Counted from the first letter of the stretch, positions 1 to 12,799 are shown. The stretch is 64,000 nucleotides of DNA from Lumbricus rubellus (GCA_945859605.1 OX243825.1:28462412-28526411); one strand, 5' to 3'. Translations and numbers: made by a program. Notes: generated from the letters alone by a model not told the origin.

Positions 1-455
1 CTGCTTTCTCTACAAATTTGCTAACTCAAATTTGTGGTAGGACTATCTGACTTTTGGCTATTGCTGTATGAATTTCAAATTGCCTATCCACTACAAGCTG
101 CCATTTGACTAATGAACACATTGAACAGTGAGGTAAAATTCAGCCGAAAGAAACCGACACATTGTCAAACTATAATTGTCAAACTGGAATGTTTTTGAGG
201 ACAAAAGAGCGTTTGCACCTGCATGGAATATTTAGAAGCTAAAAGGTGCAGAACAGTAATTCCGCCCTTTGATTAAACGAATATCCAAGCAATCATGTTA
301 ACACAATAATGATGTTAGACGGGTTTTCAGCCGCGGGTGTGACTGTGTCTGGCACTCTAGATATTATTCTATGCGGCGCCTTTAAAGCTTCTCAGCGGCG
401 TGGCAATGTCGACAGGTGATCTGTTTATTTTAAGCACATACATGTAGGCATACAA

Positions 456-655
456 NNNNNNNNNNNNNNNNNNNNNNNNNNNNNNNNNNNNNNNNNNNNN
501 NNNNNNNNNNNNNNNNNNNNNNNNNNNNNNNNNNNNNNNNNNNNNNNNNNNNNNNNNNNNNNNNNNNNNNNNNNNNNNNNNNNNNNNNNNNNNNNNNNNN
601 NNNNNNNNNNNNNNNNNNNNNNNNNNNNNNNNNNNNNNNNNNNNNNNNNNNNNNN
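456..655. other. assembly gap (200 N)
   Basis: Two hundred consecutive N; nothing can be said of this stretch. The sequence on both sides (1-455 and 656-918) shows no gene. Just right of the gap, a 26-bp segment beginning TTCTTACTTTTGG at 661 recurs as a near-identical direct repeat at 869-894, so the gap may hide more of the same repeat. Confidence 0.99.
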
Positions 656-1467
656 CGATATTCTTACTTTTGGCCAAGATATTGGCCAGAATAATTAGAT
701 TGAATTTTTATTACTTTTTGTTGCGTCGCGTTTTTGAATCGTCAAAAAACGGTGGGTGGTCTCACTAAAAGTGGCATAACTTTTGTTCTGTTTAAAATAT
801 TTTTATGAAATCTGGCCATCTTGTGTAAATATGAATTGTCTTTAAGACAGTAAAATTTCATCTCAAAATTCTTACTTTTGGTCAAGATATTGGCAAAAAT
901 CTTAGGGGGGTCTTTTTTTTGGCGCACCCTGTATATATATATATATATAATGCTTTGTTTGCTTTTCTTTTGCAGTTGATTGAAAGCTTGAAAGCAATTT
1001 TCTTCTTCAATTGTCGTTTGTTTGAGTTGTCTCCGATTCCAGCGCTAAAGATTTATATCGAGATGTCGCTACATAGCTATAGCGACAACACTAGAGTATC
1101 ATACGATTGTACACATTGTGTAGGTATATTCGAGTGTAGGCTACACATACACGTACATGAAAATACATGTATAAGCTTCTGTAGGCCTATAATAGTCCAC
1201 AAATAGTTACGCACAGAATATATAGGTCCTATGCAAGCATTAATTGACACAGCCAAACTCTATACACGCAAGCTCAGACACAGATATAAATACAATTATA
1301 ATATAATATTATGTGTAATAAAATCTTCTTAACCTGGAACATTTTCTGACTTTACATTGTGTACCAATTATATTGGTTTCGTATTGATAGGCTACCCGTG
1401 AATAAGATGGTTCCCGTTGCTTTCCTTGTAGGCCTGTTATTGTTTCAGCCGAGCTGTAGAAAGCTCC

Positions 1468-1815
1468 ATTAATTAATTAATTAATTAATTAATTAATTAA
1501 TTAATTAATTAATTGATTAATGCTTTCATTCATTCATTCATTCATTCATTCGTTCGTTCATTCATTTATCTATTCATTCATTCATTCATTCATCCATTCA
1601 TTCACTCATTCATCCATTCATCCATTCATTCATTCATTCATTCATTCATTCATTCATTCCTTCATTCATTCATTCATTCATTCATTCATTCATTCATTCG
1701 TTCATTCGTTCATTCATTCATTCATTCATTCATTCATCCATTCATTCACTCACTCATTCATCCATTCATTCATTCATTCATTCATTCACTCATTCGTTCG
1801 TTCGTTCGCTCGTTC
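1468..1815. repeat. (TTAA)n and (CATT)n microsatellites
   Basis: About 46 bp of TTAA repeats (1468-1514) are followed by roughly 290 bp of CATT/CATC/CGTT tetranucleotides (about 1528-1815). The CATT run abuts a LINE 3' end on the minus strand (1816-1915), so it is best read as an expanded LINE tail. Reading frames through it are low-complexity artefacts. Confidence 0.9.
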
Positions 1816-1915
1816 ATTTGTTCAGAACATACACGTAGAACGCCTCTTGAAGAAACCAACTCAGAGGGATTCCCAGACCAGCTCCTCTCTTGTCTTCTCG
1901 TTTCTGATCTGGTTT
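1816..1915 (-). mobile_element. CR1/L2-like LINE 3' end (remnant)
   Basis: Read on the minus strand, it carries a degenerate form of the LINE 3' hairpin (CCTCTGAGT...CTTCAAGAGGCG) seen intact at 59819-59886, followed by the (ATGA)n-type tail. No coding part is left. Confidence 0.6.
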
Positions 1916-2340
1916 ATTAAAGTACTAAACGCAGATCGTCAAAACATATTGAGCATTTGGAATATTCGTGGATTTTCATGATCAATACGTAGCCTATCCA
2001 TCATGATTTGGATTACACGTATAAAAAATTATACCACGGGAAAAAATCACGAATATTCGAAATGATCTTTATGTTTTGTTTCTACAACTATTCGCAAGGA
2101 GGCGCAGCATGGTTTTTAATAATATCGTGGTTAACTTATTCCCCAGATGGCGATTGGATTCGTCTAATAAATAATTATTACGATATTTTTGGATTTTATT
2201 GGATGTAACCACTGCGTGATGCCTAGTACTTAAATATAAAAGCAGCGCTAAATAAGCGTCGATATTTTATCGCATGTTTATTATTATGTAGCTCGTCGTT
2301 TTCTTTGTCTGCGTCTGAGCCATAAAAAGCTATGCGTCAG

Positions 2341-2348
2341 TGACGTCA
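2341..2348. promoter_or_regulatory. perfect CRE palindrome TGACGTCA
   Basis: An exact TGACGTCA lies about 2.9 kb upstream of the LHFPL start codon and 250 bp upstream of a strong splice-donor-like sequence (AAC|GTAAGT at 2592-2600). This is the binding-site consensus of CREB/ATF bZIP factors. A first non-coding exon ending at 2594 and spliced to the acceptor at 5260 is possible but unproven. Two more TGACGTCA sites, at about 26248 and 26826, are inside a mariner relic and are probably unrelated. Confidence 0.35.
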
Positions 2349-2639
2349 GCTCAGGTAAAACGGAAATCAGAGCATGCCGAGTCAGGTGCCTGAGGTGAAA
2401 ATACCTGCATGAATCGAGGTAAACAGAGCATGACGGTTGAGTCAACGTTGTGTGAACGATACAAAATATGAAGCTACGTGGGATGGGGGCGAGAATTGAA
2501 TGAAAGAAGGCATTTGTTTGACGATATAGATATTGTCTGTAGAACAGGATTTTCGCGACAGTTATTTCGAGATTATCAAAATTTGAACCGAAACGTAAGT
2601 AAGCTTATGCTTTATTATCATCTTTATTTTAATTAATCT

Positions 2640-5240
2640 TGAAAATAGAACAAAGGTGCTTCTGTAGCGCAGTGTTTAACTTTAACCTGCATTACTCGGT
2701 CTGGTTGCCCTATTAGTAGGCTGCCTATAAGGCTTCTTTCATCACCCATTGTGAATTGTAACCCAGGATTGTCAATCGATATGGTAACGCCAATATTATT
2801 GCTCAAGCGTTCTAAATATTGTTATTGGCCAGTGCATGTGTTTTAGCGTTGGACGCATACAAGCGAAGCGAATTCTCGTTCAGTTGTATTAGGATTGAAT
2901 AAAATAAGTTTTGCTTAATAGAAGTGGGATGGATGAAAAGATTCTTGCTTAGATTGGAACTGAATTAATTAAAAACAATTGCTGTTTAAATAGAAGTTGG
3001 ATTGATGAAAAATAATTGATAATTAAATAGAAGTTGTAGCCTATTGATGAAAAAATAATTGTTTAAATAAAAGTTGGATAAAATATGATAAATTGGCTAA
3101 TCGTAGCTCGAATAGAAGCTGGATTGATTAAACAAATTCCTATACCGTTTGATATGGAATCGCGAGACGCAATTAACTTGTATGACAAAGTGAATTTCAA
3201 TGTAAATCAGATGGAGGTCGGAGGAGGATAGGAGATATCTTATGTAAGGATATACATTTATTTATTTATTTCTCCATTTGCTATAGCACCCCTTCAATCT
3301 ATGCTTTTATACAGTTCGAAAATGGTATGTTATGCCAGGACTAGGCTAATGGATAAAAGTAAGGCAGAGTGAGGTATAGTTCTTATACAATTTTGGGCAT
3401 GATAAGGTTAATTACGACTAGTAATAGGCCTATTATTAATTATGGTATGCAGAGTTCTTTATGGAAATGCAAGGAAAAGAAGTAAGGTGTCGGAGTAAGA
3501 CTAAAGATAAAGAATACATAATTATGACCAAGATAGGTACTAGTTTATATTCCTACAGAAGGCCATCCCTACCTCTCATACCGTGCCTATGCCATACTGC
3601 ACAATATTATGTCCTTCCTTTAACCTAATATCACACTTCATCTTCTAAATTAGCCATAACCTTCCACAGTCCACACTATTATGGACTACCCATCACTATC
3701 ATATACCATACAGTACCACACTGTGACTGATTAGCAATGCACTGTCCGTTCTTATTACAATCTTTTGCGCTATATCTGAGCGTAGGCTATAGTCTACTTC
3801 GATAGAAGCCGACTATTTTCCTCCTTATTTCTCCAACTATTTTCAAGGTTATTTGCTCTATTTCTTCCTGTTTATCTAATAGATTGTATCCCTGATTATT
3901 TATCTAGTTACTTTTCTGGCTACCTATCCGATTATTAACCTGATTAATATCCAGAAAATCGATCCGATTACTTCTTAGATTATTTCGAAGAGTATTTCCA
4001 AGATTATTTCAATAATCATTCCTCTGACTAATTTTGGCTAATAAGCTTGATTCACCAGATTATTTACCGTACCTGATTATTCCTCTGATCATTTAGATTT
4101 TTTTATAATTTAACCAGCTTCCTCCTTCAACGCATTCCTTCATATTAACTGGTGGACCAAATGCCTATTTTCGTTGTCTCAAGACTACTTTTTCTCTCAC
4201 TTGGCTAACGCTTCGGGAGCGCCTCTGATCGGTATGCACTGTTAGAGGCGCTACATAAATTTAAAAATACAATACAATTTACCCTATTACTGTTTGGTTT
4301 GCTAATGCGTCGGTTGAAGTATGTGCTTCCGAATAAATAAATATATAATTAATAGATGCCTTTAGCTTAAGTAATTAACTTTGTAGGGGAAAATATAGTA
4401 AAGCATATTTTTTATGTATACGGACATGGTTCCACAAGATATAGCCTAGCAGTTGCAACAGAAGGAGTAGAAAAATAAATTTTTTGCGCGAGTGACACAC
4501 GGATGGACCTTTGCAATGTGGGTGGTTCAGGAGTCATGCATTCTGAGCATGAAGCGGACAGCGCTACAGTCATGTCAGATCGGCCTACGCTACAGGGTCA
4601 ACTTATTCATTTGCCGTAAACACACGCATAGCTACACGATGATATAGGCCAGCGCATGTCAAGTGTGCCAATGGCTGCTACACGCTTCAGGACTTTGAAA
4701 GCGTCTGTGAATAAACTTATACGTGTTAGTAGTCGCTAGGTTATTGTTCTCCGGTACAAAGCAGAAATATTCATGCTGACGAATTCTCCCTCACAATCAT
4801 ACACTGCTTTGATTCTTCTATTGTAAACCATAGTTTTTTTACTGTCAAAAGAGAATAACAATGGAGGTGGTCTGTGTAGTCTGTTGAAGACTGATATGCC
4901 GCCGTTAGATTGAGCTGGAGTCGGGAGCGCCCCTGAGTAGTTTTTCTACTTGAAGGAGCGCTATATAAATGTCCGAATGAATGAATGAATTACGTAGATT
5001 TTATGTAGAGCATTATAGCCCGGTGAATGTTAGTAAAATAATAATTAATAAGTTTAACAACACAACCAGAGAATGCTAAACAAGAGGCCTATATTAATAC
5101 ATCGTCGTTATCCATATTATTAACGTCATTATGCAGCTTTTGCAAAGGTAGCACTCTTAGACTAAATAATTTAACCATTGTGACCTTTATGCTCCATCTG
5201 CAATGAGGACATTGTCTTTTTTTGATTAACATATAATTGT
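2640..5240. other. AT-rich non-coding stretch with diverged repeats and LINE 3' ends
   Basis: No reading frame with protein-like content is visible. About 2915-3145 holds five or six diverged copies of a roughly 45-bp motif containing AATAGAAGTTGGATTGATGA. The motif also occurs singly at about 7100, 10540-10640 and 11714-11740, so it is an interspersed repeat. Two LINE 3' hairpins lie at about 4208-4275 (CGGGAGCGCCTCTGA...GAGGCGCTACATAAAT) and 4925-4992 (GCGCTATATAAAT plus an (ATGA) tail). The stretch may be the first intron of the LHFPL gene. Confidence 0.5.
4925..4992 (+). mobile_element. CR1/L2-like LINE 3' terminal hairpin
   Basis: Starting at CGGGAGCGCCCCTGAG and ending GCGCTATATAAATG plus (AATG)3, this matches the 3' terminal stem and tail of the LINE inside the hAT copies (59819-59886). 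It is a severely 5'-truncated insertion. Confidence 0.6.
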
Positions 5241-5266
5241 GAATCCGCCGCTGTTTTAGATTGAAG

Positions 5267-7525
5267 ATGATGGAACAGACGACCGTCTCAAAGACGCAAG
5301 TTCATCTGCGTAGATACATCCGTCGTTCGAAAGCCGTCGGCATAGCATGGGCGATTCTCACTTGTTGCTTCCTCATCATCAACATCATCGTCTTCATCCA
5401 ACCTCAGTGGATCGGCGACACACAGTACAGCTATGGAACCGGTTGGGTCGGACTCTACGAGATCTGTGAGCTCGTCAACTCCGGAACAAGAGAGATCTGC
5501 GAAGGAGCTTTCCAGAACTTCTCGACGATCATCACTGGTGCATTCCGTGCATCGACATTCTTCATCGGAGTGTCGTGTCTCATCATCTTCCTCTGCATCC
5601 TTCTCTTTCTGCTCTTCCTCTTCTGCGAGAGACATGCACCAGTCTACTACATCATCGGATCTCTACAGCTTCTTTCAAGTCAGTTCCACACAAAATAATA
5701 ATAACATTGATACGATTTAATATCTTGTCAGTCTATGAACGTTGCGAATGACTCAATAATGAATGATTCATTGACTGAAACCTTGATTGAATCGTTAACG
5801 ACTTTAAGAAACATCTGGAAGATGTCTTCCAGAAGCTAGTTATCTAACTATATATTGGAAAAAGTCGGAATATGGACGAATTGAAGAACGACTAAGATAG
5901 ATGGGAAAAAATGGACGGATGAAAGCACTTTCAGATGAAGATGGAAAGACAGACGAACTAAGGACACAGAAGACATTTTGTGAGATTATTTCAAACTGAC
6001 ACAGTATGATTACAATTCATAATCTTATGTTAAAACATCAGTAAATTTGTCTGTTGGCAGCCATGCAAGAAGCCCATCACATTCTAGTGCTCATTATAGC
6101 AAAGCCATCTGCCAAATGGAAGGCTGAGTTGACAGGGTAGCGGGTAAAAAATATGCACGTGTATAATATCGCATTTACAATTGTACATGAATGATTGGTG
6201 CATTTTGGTCTTACCCATCGTCCGTTCAGGCCAGAGTGTTGCCATTCCCTAACTCCCTCCCATCCATATTAAATGTCCGGGTGCATGCCTACATAATAAT
6301 AATAATAATTCTGGTTTTCCTCTTCCAGCTGTGTTCATGTTCCTTGGATGCGTCATCTTTCCGCACGGATGGGATCATTACTACGTTCGACGAATCTGTG
6401 GAGACAACTCCGGTCGATACAAGATTGGTCAATGCGAGATGCGGTGGGCTTACATCCTCGCCATCATTGGAATCTTTGACATCATGATTCTCACGGTCCT
6501 TGCTTTCGTGCTCGGATGCAGACAGGCAGACAAGGTGGCCGACTATGAGTACAGCGCCAGACCAACAGGAGCAAGATGTTAGTCAATTTTCATTACCTAG
6601 ATTATCCACGGCCACAGTAAGGCCACCGTCACCATATGGGCGCCGCAAATATTTTGCAGTGGAGGAGCTAAACACAATGGTCACAACTAAAGTTTAGCCT
6701 TAGCTTGAAATGCAAAGCATGAATTTAAAAACTGGGATATATATTTTTTAGTGGACTATTATAAATGAAAATTTCTCAATTTCACTTTGTGCATCATTGA
6801 TGTCATTAAGCTTAGTGCTAATTTGTGTGAAAAAATTTGTTTAAAACCAAAATGTGGCAGTTAAAGAAATTGTTACTAAGTTGGTGCCTCTATAATCTAT
6901 ATAGGCATGGCGTCAATGTCAATCCAAGACCAATCTTACCCAATTTGCTGCCATCCAATCTGAATAATATTATGATTAAGGCTAAAGTAGACTCTAAGCT
7001 TCGTAAATTAATTATTCTGTGTGTGGGTTAAAGCGTTGGACGAGTTGGATTGACGGAAACAATTTTTTGCCAAACATAAATCTATTTGATGAGGACGATC
7101 TTTGTTTAAATAGAAGTGGGATTGATGAAAAGAGTTTTTAATAGCAATGGACGAGTAATTTGCAAGACTTATCTATATATACTTTTCTACACCTTTACCA
7201 TTTTTTAAATTCTCGTGTGTTTCTTTAAGCGACAGCGAATGGTAGTTACGTCGTTGATGTTGCGAATCCATCGAAGGCTGGATCGGTCGTCATGGTGAGA
7301 CCTCAGGGTCAGCAGGTCCTCGTCCACAGCACTGGATCGACCCTCGGAGGACCAGTCTACATCGTCGACGATGGAGACCGACGCTCAGAGTTCTCGACGC
7401 GGAGGAAGCATCGTCTGGCCAGCGCTGGGACCACAGGAAACGGAAGTGACATCTTGCTCATCAGAGACTCGAAGGGAAGCTCGAGGAGACAGACCGTCAA
7501 CAGAACGAGGAGTGGCAGCTTCTGA
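5267..7525 (+). CDS. LHFPL (3/4/5-like): LHFPL-family tetraspan membrane protein (LHFPL3/4/5 type), 3 coding exons
   Basis: Exons 5267-5678, 6329-6577 and 7230-7525 join in phase 1 at both junctions (donors GTCAGT and GTTAGT; acceptors TTCCAG and TTTAAG) and give about 318 residues. I chose the ATG at 5267; an acceptor-like TTTTAG ends at 5260, so a 5' UTR exon may lie upstream. Four membrane segments are visible, at about residues 24-45, 97-119, 128-147 and 175-196. Family hallmarks are the FIQPQWIGD loop after TM1, [10 protein letters not shown] after TM3 and [11 protein letters not shown] leading into TM4. Vertebrate LHFPL proteins act in the plasma membrane as auxiliary subunits: LHFPL5 in hair-cell mechanotransduction, LHFPL4 at GABA-A receptors. 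Exon 3 gives a long Ser/Arg-rich cytoplasmic tail of about 97 residues that is not typical of the vertebrate members. The family is clear; the exact paralogue is not. Confidence 0.9.
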
Positions 7526-7603
7526 GTTGTGCGCTATATAAATGAACGTCAGCTCCTCAGCCGTCTTCGTTCGTGTGGCGGACTGCTTGCAGTTATTTAG
7601 TAT

Positions 7604-7842
7604 ACATAGCAATAGCAATATTATTGTAATATTGTTTTTACATGGCAATAACAATATATTAATATTGTTAGTACATGGCAATAACAATAATATTGTAATA
7701 TTGTTAGTACATGGCAATAACAATATTGTAATTGTAATATTGTTAGTGCATGGCAATAACAATATTGTAATATTGTTAGTACATGGCAATAACAATATTG
7801 TAATATTGTTAGTACATGGCAATAACAATATTGTAATATTGC
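7604..7842. repeat. 33-bp hairpin-forming minisatellite, about 7 units
   Basis: The unit contains ACATGGCAATAACAATATTG followed by TAATATTGTTAGT. Each unit carries a near-perfect palindrome centred on CAATATTGTAATATTG, so every repeat can fold. It begins about 80 bp after the LHFPL stop and may lie in its 3' UTR. Open frames on both strands here are repeat artefacts. Confidence 0.85.
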
Positions 7843-7844
7843 CA

Positions 7845-10214
7845 ACGTTTTCGGAAGTTCACAAACTATTTCCCATTTGTAGCTAAGGGAACAATCGGCC
7901 ACAAGCATTTAGTGCAGTTTGAGCAATTCCAAAATGCAATGGAATTATAAAATGAAATTATTGGTAAAAATAGAAAGTAATAATGCAAAACCAAGCAAAG
8001 TCACATGACATTAAAATACGAAACAATAATTATGCAAAATCGTTTCGCATCACTGAGTGAAATGCAAATAGTCTCTACAGGATTAGATCCATGCATATAC
8101 TGAACACTTATAGGCCTACCTATTAATCTTCATAATATTTTTCGTAAAACTCACAGAGGCGGAAGCAATACAAATTATACGACAGTAATATTCAACATCC
8201 ATGGACAAAACAATCCCTGTGGAATTAGGTCTAACCGTAATCAATGATTGCGCTTTTGTGCAGACTGCTATAGAAAGGTTATGATTACATGTACAGCAAA
8301 CGGCGTTCAACCATCGGCCTTATTACTTCTATGAAGACAACATGTTCCTTTTGAAATTCATTCTGTCGGCGGAATTATAATCATGCTGAAAGATCATAAC
8401 TGTCTGATAATTATGATGATATTATCATCGTGCCTGAAGACTTCATGTGCGACGTAGGCCTATTCTTGGAGTGAGTAATTATAAGATATTGTTGTTGTAG
8501 GTCTAGTTGAAATGTCACTGACGGATAGAGTAATTAATTAATTAATTATGCTTCATGTAGTTGCTTTATTCCGTTAGGTCCTTGAGCATGCGATGAGTGT
8601 TTCATTAAATGGCGCCATATAAATTTGTAATTATGCATACGTTCTTAAAGAGGTAACAACTACAGGAGGTTGCAGACAACCTTTGCGTCTGCATCCATTG
8701 TTTTTGTGCTGATTTGTTGCTATGAATGTTGCTTAAACAATGATAGGCTATGGATATTATTGAGACTGTGTATGACTTTTTTTATATGCTTGCTGTTCTA
8801 ACAACGTTGTTGATTTCTGGTTTCTTATTTTGTTATTCTTATCCTGAATTTATAACTGTTTTTGTGCATGCTTTTAAAAAAACTCTGTTAGTAAAAATCT
8901 ATTCTAAACTTGGTTTCTGTTTTCCTTTAACATTTTTGTCACTTGATTGTCGCCACAACGTAATATCTAAGTCTACTAGACCCTATAGCATTTACTTATT
9001 CCGTAGCTTTTGCAATTCTAACGCGAAATGTGTGTCATTCGAATAAGTAAGCTTACGGTAAGTGCAGGTTCACTCGGTGCACGCGTGCGTTCTTGTACTA
9101 AAATATTAAGACCAAACATAACAACAACGTTGTTATTATTTCGTCATTGACTTTTAAATCGGAATTATTTTTGCGTCTCATTAGTCAGTCGGAAAAGACT
9201 GAATCTAGTATTTAGAGCTGTAGGAAAATCTTAGAAAAGATTTCAATGATATTCAACGTCGTTGATGTATTTCGTCAAATAAAGCATTTATGGTTTGTTT
9301 CACCGGTAGGCTACATGCTGAAATGCAATAACAATAATTGTTTTTTAATGGATGCGGATCTCCATTGTTACATTTCTGGACATGAATTATTCTGACTCGT
9401 GAATAAGCTGGTGCCCCACTTGTCTTTCAAATGGTGCTTTAGAGATTTGGAAATTACGATCACAATAATATATTAGGCTACGTATCGGTAGCGTTAACCA
9501 GGCAGGTCAATTCTGTCCATTCATTCATTCGAAAGACTTAATACAGTGCTCTTAAGACACATGGGCCCCGCAGTTAAGTTTTGCAGGAAGGGTAATTATA
9601 GCCTACACAGTAGGCCTACACAATGGTCGCAGTTAGCCTTTTGCCAATGCATGAAATGGAAAGCAGTAAATTAAGAATATGAGTATTTTCGTAGAGGTTT
9701 CTAAATGTAGGCTAAGTTTACCAGTTTCGCAGTTGTATACAATGTAGGCCTATAGGCTAGACCTAATCATTACTAGGCCCTACTTATTTATAGTAGACCC
9801 AGTGGCCCACTTTAATTGGTTTTAAATTGCAAAATGGCAAATGTAGTAGCCCAGTTTAAAACAAATAGGTGCCAATTTTGCATGGGATTAATTCAAGTGC
9901 CTTACTTGCCTTTATGTAAGGACACCTAACAAAAGGCGCTCACAGCCTCCTTATCGTTCAAGAAGGGTTGCGTTTTGCTGAGTTACGGAATTGAACATAG
10001 CCTAGAGATAACCATAGCCATAACCATAACTTAACGATGACGATGACCATAACTATAACCACAAAGAGATGAGACATAAGAGATGTACGTAGACCTACAG
10101 ATAATTCCATAAACATGACAGGAAAACGACACAAAATATTATTAGGATAAAAATAATGGTCTTGCTGACGAATCTGCTTTTAAAATTACAATCATTATAG
10201 GGAACAAGGTCACC
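7845..10214. other. intergenic, no gene recognised
   Basis: AT-rich sequence between the LHFPL gene and the cysteine-rich array. A 98-codon frame at 8750-9046 has no recognisable protein character and sits in AT-rich sequence. A weak LINE 3'-end-like segment is at about 8575-8632 (ending GCGCCATATAAAT). TAGGCCTA words are frequent (for example 8112, 8456, 9611, 9747). Confidence 0.5.
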
Positions 10215-12580
10215 ATGATCATCCTTACTTGGTTCATCTTACATTCATCGTTGCTGTGGCTCGACTCGGAATCACAGTCGCTCAACTTCCCAAAATTGCA
10301 ATATAGCCCCTCTATCGCCGTCTTTGGTGCTGCTACTATACTCGCCGACGATAATGGTGAGTAGACCTAGGCTATTAATTTAGGCTATAGCAACAGACTA
10401 TGATCTATTTCACGGCGTTGTAACTAATCTGAGCGGAGGGTACGATTGATTATTATTGGGTACGGTAAACAGGTATTTTGGCGTCGTAAATAGTTCGTCA
10501 CTGCAAGGATGTCGGTTTGACGAAGCGAATTCTTCATAAAAAGTGGAAATCAGATTGATGAGAACAATTTTTTTTATCAAAATAGAAGCAGGATAAACCA
10601 AAATTCATGATTAAATGAAACTTAGCCTACGTTGATTAAAATATTCTGCTGGGATAGAAGCAGTGCCGGATTAACTTTTTAGATGCCTGGCGCAAACAAT
10701 GCAACAAAACTAAAGTAGGCCCTCTATATAATCAAATTATCAAAAATGGAGAAAAAATGAATTATATAGAAAAACATACTTTAATAATTTATTAACACAA
10801 ATGAAGCTGTGATAGGATCATAGGAGATTTTTTAGTTTTACTTGTTACAGTTCACTGTTCAAAAATGTTTGTCGAGTTTAAAAGTCTTTCCTTCGCGCTT
10901 TTAAAGTAGAGAAAGAATCAATGATAGCTTGAAAGTCAAGATCTGCCAAGGTTTCCGACTAAATGTTCAAAAGAGTTAAATTTGCCAATCTGTCCTGGCC
11001 CATTGTTGACCTCAAAGATGATTTTATGCGTTTTAGCCTAAATGACTGAATGATCTTTCTCCACTGCAGTTACTTTCCGGTCAAAGTTAAGTAAATACGT
11101 AGTGCAATACAAACATTTGGAAAGCCGTCTTTCAGATTATAGGCTAGCGGTACATTAATATATTATATTCAGCATCTTTTGTGGAGTAGGCCTAACTGCT
11201 GTGGGCCTACCTGTTTCTGTCTCTTGTTTTAATGGTAGATCTATGGTAGTTTCAGATTTAGGCATATCAATGATATCATTGCTGAAATTAAAATTTTAAA
11301 AAGAAATAAGCAGCTACATAAACACTAAATGGTAGATAATAATATTACATGGAACATACACTGTGTCGTCTGTACCGTATGCATAGGCCTATCTATTATT
11401 TTATTTGGTGATGGGGTAGATCCGCGCAAAAATTGATTACGTCATACGTCATCATTACAGTAAACAATTAATTAGTACGTCATCATTATAGTAGTATAGT
11501 AGGCTACTGTAGAAGGCCTGTTTTTATAATGCCACCAAATTTTATATGCAGTGCCTGTTTTAGAAATTAGACATTTTAAATAAGCGGACTGTGACTTATA
11601 TAAACAAATTCGATCGGATAATCGGATTTCTCAAATTTAAAAAAAAAAATTTTACCCCCCGAAAGAAGGCCTGGCGCAAGTGCGCCAGTTGCGCCATAGT
11701 TAATCTGGCACTGGATAGAAGCGGGATTGATAAAACGAATTCGTTCCTAAACGGATGCTGGATCGAGGAGATGGGCTTTTGCAAACTAGAAATCGTATTG
11801 ATTAAAAATAGTGCTACTGAGAGTCAATAATAATTATTTATTAGGCTACTACGCTAAGAATGCACGCTTATCGATTATGGCGACAACAGTTGAGGTGGTT
11901 GATTTTAGACGTTGGTGGAGTAGGCCTAATAATTCGTGGTGCATCAAATTTTATGACTCCCGGTGACCAACCTCAAGGAGCGGTTATTTCCATAAATTCA
12001 ACTTCCACTTGCCGCTTGAATTAGTTTTATAAATCCAACTTCCATTTAGGCAAACAATTTTTTCGTCCAAAAACTTCGGCGCCAAAGCGTCTTGCTTCGA
12101 AGAGAAATAAGAAAGAACGACGCGTAGGTACAATACAATATAGGCCTACAATTATACATTGGTCTACATCAATCTATTACATTACATCGATCTATTACAT
12201 TACATCAATCTACTACACTACATCAATCTATTACAATCCAATAATCTATCACAATAGTCCTACTAAATTTCGTTGTGTATACACATTTTGTTTCAGTTGC
12301 ATCTGGTTACTGTGACGATTGCACGTGTGCTTCAAAGAATCTTTGCTGGTACAAGAATGATCCGATGAAACCATGTCCATCGATTGTGTCAAAGATCGAT
12401 GAAGATGGCGTTACACTCAAGTGCAGCTGCAATATCGTTTCCTGTTTTCACTACGGACCAATGAAAACCTGTTGCATAGACGCTCTCGACTTCTGTGCCA
12501 AGAGATTGAAAATATTATCATCGCAACAGAATTCGGTTCACAGTGGACAGACCATGCCGCCATATCTTTTTCCTGAGTGA
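10215..12580 (+). CDS. secreted cysteine-rich protein, array gene 1 (diverged founder-like copy)
   Basis: Exon 1 10215-10356 (start context CACCATG, donor G|GTGAGT) joins exon 2 12297-12580 (acceptor TTTGTTTCAG) in phase 1, giving about 141 residues. Exon 1 encodes a hydrophobic signal-peptide-like start (MIILTWFILHSSLLWL). Exon 2 begins CDDCTC and keeps the family pattern C-x2-C-x-C-x5-C...C-x-C-x4-C...CC-x6-C and the C-terminal GQTMPPY, here with four extra residues. The second cysteine of the first CC pair is Trp, leaving 11 cysteines instead of 12, so one disulfide partner is missing or free. The intron holds a hAT element. No function can be assigned; secretion is inferred from the signal peptide. 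Confidence 0.75.
10661..11713. mobile_element. hAT-like element, non-autonomous, 8-bp TSD
   Basis: Terminal inverted repeats CAGTGCCGGATTAAC at the left and its near complement ending GTTAATCTGGCACTG at the right are flanked by a perfect 8-bp target duplication GATAGAAG (10653-10660 and 11714-11721). It is 1,053 bp with no transposase frame. It sits in the intron of array gene 1 and splits a copy of the dispersed AATAGAAG repeat. Confidence 0.9.
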
Positions 12581-12787
12581 CTAGCTATCAGTGTCTTCAA
12601 GATACATCTATCCATCTCGATCTCAACCAAGAACGAAATCATTTAAAAGTAGGCTGACCAGCTAAAAGCAAAAATTGAAAAAATGGCATATTATGCATAT
12701 TATACTGGTTTAATTGAGTTTATTAATTAACTTAGGCCCTATCTATTTATGTATTTGGAATACTTTATGCCTTATATCTTGAGTTTT

Positions 12788-12793
12788 AATAAA
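12788..12793 (+). promoter_or_regulatory. polyadenylation signal AATAAA for array gene 1
   Basis: The first clear AATAAA after the stop codon, 208 bases downstream, within TTTTAATAAAGTTAAAG. Confidence 0.55.
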
Positions 12794-12799
12794 GTTAAA

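Noticed and set aside
1513..1981. Frames rich in SFIHSFIH
   Set aside because: They are translations of the CATT tetranucleotide tail of a LINE remnant.
8750..9046. 98-codon frame with hydrophobic segments
   Set aside because: It lies in AT-rich DNA, has no recognisable motif or splice context, and no paralogue in the window.
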